DNA of 27,262 nt from contig KN883003.1 in assembly GCA_000934455.1 (NCBI GenBank), forward strand, positions 137,257-164,518, in the 5' to 3' direction. This document shows, one piece after another, positions 20,928-27,262 of the stretch (position 1 is the first letter of the stretch; each line of letters begins with the position of its first letter). Both the position numbers and the translations under genes were made by a program. This DNA is from Apostichopus parvimensis. Lineage: Eukaryota > Echinodermata > Holothuroidea > Aspidochirotida > Stichopodidae. The notes below the pieces were generated by a model, which was given only the letters and a program-made list of their open reading frames with translations, had not been told where the DNA came from and did not search any database.

Positions 20928-22121
20928 CCGAACCTCCGGCCAATGACCTCCTTTCACATTCTACCACCCGAAGTGTCTAGAACCTTTGTTTTGTGCTCGG
21001 ATTTCGACCCAATTTGCTCGGCAAAAAGTTCTGTCAAGATTACTGTAGGACCTTTTTGGGTGTTTTCAGAAGAAAGAATAAGTTGCCATATTTCATGCGC
21101 AGCTCGATAAGTACAGTGATGTACCCTTTTGATTGAGAAGGTTTTTGGGGGAAGTTTGGAGGCTGTTCCTTTTGTTTTGTATTGCGTGGGTAGGGGTAGC
21201 AGTTCTGCGAATGGCTACCCCCTTGTTTTCCCACCCTTTACATGTTGAATTGAAACCGTCACAGTTGTTGTCACTTAGTGTTATTAGTGTTAACAGATTA
21301 TCATAATCATATTATTAGTGTTTTACAAATATTCTGTGCTTTCCTGTTATAATAAATAGATACACTATAATTAGATACAGTATAGCACAGAATAACTTTT
21401 GCATCATACAGGTTGATTCCAGTCAAATTTTGGATGGAAAGTACTCGATACTAAAATTCTCTACAAATGTAGTCCATTGACAGACCAGGGATTCATAACT
21501 TTCATTTCTATTAACACTAACAAAAGGAAAACAATAAAAGAAAAAAATAACGAAAGAAAAAGAATTGCCGTCGGAGACGACAGTGACAGAAAAACAACGA
21601 AAGAAAAAGAAATGGATGTTGGATATATTTCCTGTCAGACTTTTTACATGTCGTCAACACCAGTACTGTGGAAAACAATGTATGGGCAGACCAAAAAAAA
21701 TATATAGAATTGAGTGGAATCCGTAATCACTTTGCTTAATGAATGTTAAATTATGTAGGCTGTCTGAATTTGACAAAAAAGAAAATTGTAATCTTATGTC
21801 GAGCGGTATTTCGGGGAAGGTTCCGTCATCAGACACTTTTTTTTCCCGTCTTGCTCGCCGAGAGGCCGTAAACAAAGAGATGTACTGTAGTAGTATTCCG
21901 ACCGATTGATAAACGGTGGGTCTACTACTTCACCGGCGATGGAATAGCTTTAGTCTGTAATGTAGCCAAATGGCCTTGAATGACTGTCCCTGTGATGATG
22001 TTGAACACAGAGAATGCAATAGAGAAAATTACTGCAGAAAGAGTGTGGTGAGTCTAGGCTAATTAGTTTCTCTAAAACTCTCCAATTTTTGGCTCACAGA
22101 ACAAAGCAGCATCTATCCCAT

Positions 22122-22151
22122 CGTTACAACCTAAGACCTTAGGTTGTAACG
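22122..22151. repeat. 30-bp near-perfect palindrome
   Basis: The arms CGTTACAACCTAAG (22122-22135) and CTTAGGTTGTAACG (22138-22151) are exact reverse complements around the two bases AC. Flanking CCC and GGG extend the pairing past a two-base bulge. It could extrude as a cruciform, or fold as a tight hairpin in RNA. It is too short in loop and stem to look like a microRNA precursor. Confidence 0.85.
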
Positions 22152-22857
22152 GGCTGCGTCTTAATCGAGATCACATGGTTTTAATTTATTCTTGGGCCGT
22201 TTAGAAGCCTGTAAGACTGCCGTTTGAAAAAAGTTGCAACGTAGTGTCACTTTGTATGTGTGATGTGAGCCCAAAATTGATAAAATCATCAGTGCTGAAA
22301 CATGTGGGATAACTGTATTCTATAGATGCTTCGTTTCTATATAAATACCCACGAACACCATCATGCTGTTGTATAGGAAGCGAATGATCAAGCCAACATT
22401 TATTTGTAAAACATGTTATATAATGGTCCACAGATGTATGAAACATTGCCCTCCATTTATTTGCCAGAAATTGTATTTTTTATTAAGATGAATATTTTGC
22501 TTAAAAGTACTGCCGGGGAGTCTTTAGGGGGAAGAGTGCCTGAGTAATAATTTATAAAAAATTAACATTTTGTGTAGCAATTTTCAGGTTCACATTGTTC
22601 CGTCATTATATACCGAAAAATTAACGACGGAATTTGTTATCGTTCTCAGCATGCAGAACAGTGGACTACATTTAGCTATAAATAATATGGATCAAGAAGC
22701 TTCTTATGACACCAATGCTTTGTCTGATCTTAATTGACTTTTTTTTTTATGTCAGTCCATCCCACAGCATTTCTTTCTCTTTGTAATTCATGAAAGACAA
22801 AAAGATGTTTGTGCCAAGAGCAAGTCTTTGTTTGTCCGTAGATGTGTGTCTATCTCT

Positions 22858-22876
22858 TTCTTTCTCTCTCTCTCTG
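22858..22876. repeat. Pyrimidine (TC)n microsatellite
   Basis: A run of TTTC and TC repeats within intron 4. A (TCTG)n stretch of about 16 bases also occurs near 26377-26392. Confidence 0.75.
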
Positions 22877-23568
22877 CCTGCTTCCATTCTTCTTTTAGTT
22901 AGTGGCTCAGTCCAAACGATTGATGATTTCCTGTAGTAGTGCTTTGATGAGCTCTGTTGAAAATAGAACATGGCATACGGGTTGTTTCTTTGTGTAGTCC
23001 CAGTTGTAAACTTGACCAGTAATCCGCCTATTGCATAACCACCTCTGTGGTCTTTGGCTTGTTGAAACTAATCATCATGTCACACAGACAAAGGCTGTTA
23101 AAATCTGGCCGGTGGAAGAGCTTTTGGGAGGGAGGGAATTAGTGGTTCACACTGGTTAGTTAAGTAAACTCAGGTCAACTTTTGAACAAATTGTAAATTG
23201 GAATGTGATCTCACTTTATGAGTGTTGGAAGGAAAAATTATCTGAAGTTACGTTAAATGGGTATCAAAAATTTTATTTCTTTGAGTTACAAGTAACAACT
23301 GTTTCAAATCTTCACTGGCTGAAACCACTGTCCAAACAGCCATATATATATTGGTAAATAGTGATTAAAATCTGATTCCTGGTCTGTATTGATTTAATAA
23401 CTTCCCCAGAAGATTGAAAATTTGATCAATATAATTGTTCTGTAAACATGTACTGGACATATAGTAGGTCTTCAAAGACATTCAGCTGATTAGTATCTGG
23501 TCTGTTACTCTTCCATATTCTTTAATTCTAAAGTAATGTTATGTCACCTATATCATTTGGGTATTGAT

Positions 23569-23610
23569 GGGGAGGGTGGGGGGAGGGGGATATGGGAAAG
23601 GGGATGTGGG
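23569..23610 (+). other. Second G-quadruplex-prone tract
   Basis: G-runs of 4, 3, 6 and 5 with single-base spacers (A, T, A) at 23569-23589 are followed by further G3, G4 and G3 runs to 23610. It has the same sense-strand orientation as the tract at 18351-18378. Confidence 0.6.
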
Positions 23611-24525
23611 ATAAGAGGAATATCAGACTGTCTCAAATTATCTTGTATTCATCTACACGGTCATAGGCCTTGCAAGGCAAATTATCATCAGTCGTCCAGT
23701 TGCTTGAGACGAGCAAATTTATGTTTGGTCAACCACCACCAGCTCTGAAAGTCGTCCGTCCGACAAACAGACTCACAAACGACAAACTTTTACAATAAGT
23801 TCTGATTGCATTTTAACATCTTACTCCCAAATAGGTTAATTGGTATCACCCTTAAAGCAGGGGTTCTGTTTACCAAACCTACTCCTCTCCTGCAGGTCAC
23901 ATATTGGTCATTGTTACTATCCTACTACTTTTTTTGGGGAGAGGGGTGGGGGGGGGGGAACAACAAAATTTGTTGTTCACACAACTAAAAAATAAGGCCT
24001 GGTTGTCTCAGACAATATCCGTACTTTTGCATTGCATGAAACCTATTTACAACACTTTGGTTATGAAGATGTAAGAACAAATGACATTAATTAATAGTGT
24101 AGTAAAGAATCTCTCAGAAGCTGCAATTATGTGATATTGGATTACGCTCTGGTCAAGTCCTGTACAGTAGTATGCACGAAATGCAGCTTATACTAAGTCT
24201 TTTCCTGTTTATATATGGCTGGAACAAGTTTTGATAAACTTTTACTGTCGGTATAAAATATCAATATACCAGCTACTCCATGATGCAGAACAGAGATCTA
24301 TTGTGTATTAATATATGATTGCTTATTACTTAACTGATGTAAAAAAAAAAATAATAACTTGTGACATGTTTCCAATTCAATCCCATATATATCCCAGTAT
24401 ATATTTGTTTTGCACAGGTTTACATTGCTTTCATGTCGTGTAAAAAATGTTCTTCAGATTTGAGTCCCCCGGTCAGAATATGGAAGACCCTTGCATACTG
24501 TATAAATGTGTCATTCAAAAAAATC

Positions 24526-24625
24526 TACTTCGTTCCTTGCTTTAGCTGTCTCCCCACAACCTTACCACTCTCTTTACTGTGCCTAGAACGAACTGGTAAC
24601 CTTTTAACACTGTGTGCCCTCTATG
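24526..24625 (+). repeat. Dispersed repeat, copy B
   Basis: Runs from TACTTCGTTCC to GTGCCCTCTATG and includes CTGTCTCCCCACAACCTTACC and CCTAGAACGAACTGGTAACC, matching copy A at 20828-20927. A 140-codon ORF overlaps it but has no recognisable product. Confidence 0.6.
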
Positions 24626-24805
24626 TTTCCTTCTATCTGAGTAGTGTTCTTAGTTTTTTTACTGTAAAGAAAGTGGATTTTACATTTAATCTTATTTCTA
24701 TTTGGGACATATCACACTTTGTGTTCCGTAGCATACAATACCATCTGGAAGACTTGAACAAGTCTAAAGATCACAAAATTTAGCCCCATATATGTTTGAA
24801 ATTTA

Positions 24806-24930
24806 CTTTGGCCCTCCTTCTCTTACCTGTCTCCCACTCCACATCTGCACTTTCCCATCTACCTTACGACACAGTGAAACGTTTAGCACTGCACACTCAC
24901 TAGCTGGGCACCGCCCACTTACTCCTCCTT
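24806..24930 (+). repeat. Dispersed repeat, probable diverged copy C
   Basis: CTCTTACCTGTCTCCCACTCCACATCTGCAC and a later TAGCACTGCACACTCACTAG follow the order of motifs in copies A and B, with lower identity and an altered end. It lies about 280 bp after copy B. Confidence 0.35.
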
Positions 24931-27061
24931 CTGAACATACCGTTCAGGAAAAATGTTACGAATTTAAATAATGGTTTTCTTCATCGATTATAACAATGTT
25001 TATCTGGTGTATTTCTTTTGCACATGTATGCTGTACATTATCTACAATATTGAAGTTCCTAACATGTCGTTAGACTCATTTATCTGTCAACTCTGTGTCC
25101 ATTCACTTTGAAATCTGCAAACGGGGGAAATTTCACCTTCTTTTTAGCACTATGACATCACACATTGACAAATTATCACAAGCCCACATCTCCCAAACTT
25201 TTGCAAGATTTTTTCCTTAGATATTTAGGGGACATTGTTCATCGTCATAGGTCATCTTTGTGACTAAGGTTGCTGTCATATTTAGCTAAGTACTGTATGC
25301 TTGTCCCTGCTGTGCAGTGTACATTGGCAACCTTGGCTGGTTAACCAATAAGAGTGAGTGCAACAACCTTGGAAGCAGTGAACGTGTTCACATTATTCGG
25401 ACGGATATCTGCCATACATATACCGTACATCTATAGATGATGAAATGTGTTCCGTCGAGTATTAAAACACTATATTTGGCAATCTGTAGATTCATTGTTT
25501 GAAGATGTTCAAATCATTGACGTACCATTGATACGGTCTAGTTGCTGTTTGATGCAGAAAAACACTTAAAATATATATAGTACGTACTATTATACTGTGC
25601 TCAAATGAAGTCTGATAACAAGGTACTTGCTTTGTATAGACTTAGTAGTGGCTATGGTATTCGTTTCGTAGATAATGTAAGCACTGCAGTCAATCTCGCT
25701 CTGTTTTAAACCCTGGGAAAGTATGAAAAAATTGCCATTGTTCATAATTTCCTTGTCAGTTTCTCCATTGTTCATTGACCTATGTCTATATGTTGCATCA
25801 TACTGTTGTGTATGATTACGGCTACGGCTACCATCAATGGATACATTATTTTGAATTTGTGTAGTGTTTCATTTTATGGTAAATTAATACATTGAGAACT
25901 GGAGGCCAATTATACATGTATGTACAGTATGTGGACCATTTGTGCCCATGTCCCATGTTTGATTCCCCTGACTAAGTAATACGAAGAAGATCGTCTGTGC
26001 GATGGTTGAAGAAATCGTTACACGTTTAGATTATACTTCGTCGATGTTCACATACTCGTAGTTGAGCAGAATATCGGTATGTTGCACCACTGTCGTTGAT
26101 AGCAACACGATCCTGCCGCCTACAGCAGGTAGTGGTTGTCACTGGTAGTTAAAATCCCTCGAAACTATTCCTGGCAAGTTACGTTGCCGAGTTGCAGACT
26201 TGGCCCTCAACTTTCTGTCATCACGATGTGAAATATATTTAAAGCTCTTGGATAGATGATGTTAAAATGCAAATTTATTTCATTGGCTCTGATACTGTAG
26301 CTACAGTAGTCTTTGAATGTAATTTAACCAAAGTAACTAATGCATTGCACTGCATATTGGTCTGTCAGTCTTTCCATCTGTCTGTCTGTGTGATTGTCAG
26401 CCGGTTTCTTTGTCACTCTTGACTTTCTGCGTTTCTCCACACAATTTGCTACTCTCTTACTCTATCATTTTTGTTTAAAGACCCTGACCTATTGAATGTC
26501 TACTTCTGGGCTATTGTGACATAATACATTGCATTGCATATTTGAATAGCATTGTGCTATGTGATGCTGGATATAAAATTCTTCCTTAGTCCCAAGATTT
26601 TCTCACAAATGAGGTTTAAAGGAGTGAGTCCCTCCGACATTTCATCCTCCAGAAATCCTGTCCTTTTCACAGTGGTATAAGTTAGAAAAATTAACAAAAA
26701 AACAACTTCATCGACTATTCGTATCACTGTTTTTCAATAACTTTGGACGGATTTAAACTTATCACTTATTATGTGACTGGAGTATAGAAAAGCATTAAAA
26801 ACAAAAGCATGCAAAACCAACCAACAAATTGTAGCACAACTCATATAGATGCCTCCATTTGGAAGATTGCATTGAGTTGCATTGAAGATGTATGTATATA
26901 CATCTGTATACATGTGCTAGGCCAACTATTAAAGTGACTACAATATTACAACCGACTTTACAAAGAGTCTCGTTCCATATATTTTTTTCTTCTTGTGGAG
27001 TGGATTCCAGCAATTCAGAATATGTGCACCACATACAGTAACAACTGTGTTGTACCCCTCA

Positions 27062-27206
27062 ATTGTTTGACGTTTATGCTGTGCTGCTGTATCAGCCCTG
27101 TTAAGTTTGACCCTGCTAAAATAGATTTCATTGTTTTGCTGTATCAGAATTTCAGACAAAAAGCAAAAAAGAAAGAGAAAGGAAGATACATTGTTTGACG
27201 TTTATG
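27062..27206 (+). repeat. 17-bp direct repeat pair
   Basis: ATTGTTTGACGTTTATG occurs at 27062-27078 and again at 27190-27206. Between them GCTGTATCAG also occurs twice. This may be remains of a ~128-bp tandem duplication or of a repeat continuing past the edge. Confidence 0.55.
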
Positions 27207-27262
27207 TACCTGGCTCATTAATACAAAGCACTACCAAATATATGACAAGTACAGCTCTCACT

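Larger units (their letters stand above)
15060..27262 (+). other. Intron 4 of Ssdp, open to the right edge (at least 12.2 kb, phase 0)
   Basis: The donor GTGAGT starts the intron. I looked for an in-phase exon encoding the expected SAAAAPSP...GGP-PPGFF-like continuation and found none up to the end. The intron holds C- and G-tracts, two quadruplex-prone stretches, a three-member dispersed repeat, a 30-bp palindrome and microsatellites. The intervals 16020-18340, 18380-20820, 20930-22120, 22160-22850, 23620-24520 and 24930-27060 hold nothing I can name apart from scattered TACAGTA/TACTGTA words. Small ORFs there look like chance frames. Confidence 0.8.

Noticed and set aside
24361-24783. 140-codon ORF on the + strand, the longest in the window
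   Set aside because: It overlaps dispersed repeat copy B, is rich in Phe/Leu/Ser from pyrimidine-rich DNA, matches no family I recognise and lies inside intron 4.

Overview
This is a stretch of animal nuclear DNA holding the 5' part of one gene on the + strand. The gene is the orthologue of Drosophila Ssdp and vertebrate SSBP2/SSBP3/SSBP4, a transcriptional co-factor of LIM-domain-binding (LDB/Chip) proteins. The evidence for a eukaryote is four short coding exons with canonical GT-AG borders, long AT-rich introns, a diverged DNA transposon, minisatellites and microsatellites, and no long open reading frame. Base composition, CpG pattern and many short repeats suggest a marine invertebrate. 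An echinoderm such as a sea cucumber is my guess from general sequence texture, not something I can show.

Layout. Bases 1 to about 1763 are the upstream flank, CpG-dense around 600-1000, with a CCAAT box at 1775-1779. Coding exon 1 (1887-1942) holds the start codon; exons 2 (2193-2265), 3 (12415-12476) and 4 (14975-15059) follow. Together they give 92 residues, the complete conserved N-terminal LUFS/LisH domain, with splice phases 2, 0, 2, 0 that join without a frame break. The Pro/Gly/Met-rich C-terminal part must lie beyond the right edge: I find no exon in the last 12.2 kb, so intron 4 is at least that long.

The introns hold the rest. Intron 2 (10.1 kb) contains (a) a 1,669-bp non-autonomous DNA transposon with about 45-bp inverted ends and a TTA target duplication, PIF/Harbinger-like, carrying an internal 125-bp tandem repeat; (b) decayed arrays of a roughly 143-bp repeat whose units carry AGGTCA-type direct repeats spaced by one base, the DR1 nuclear-receptor site, with six consensus matches; and (c) a 50-N assembly gap flanked by two identical 249-bp copies, most likely an unmerged contig overlap. 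Intron 4 carries two G-rich tracts able to form quadruplexes, a small dispersed repeat family and a 30-bp near-perfect palindrome. The 7-mer TACAGTA/TACTGTA is strikingly over-represented across the window.

I see no second gene, tRNA, rRNA, CRISPR array or prokaryotic system.
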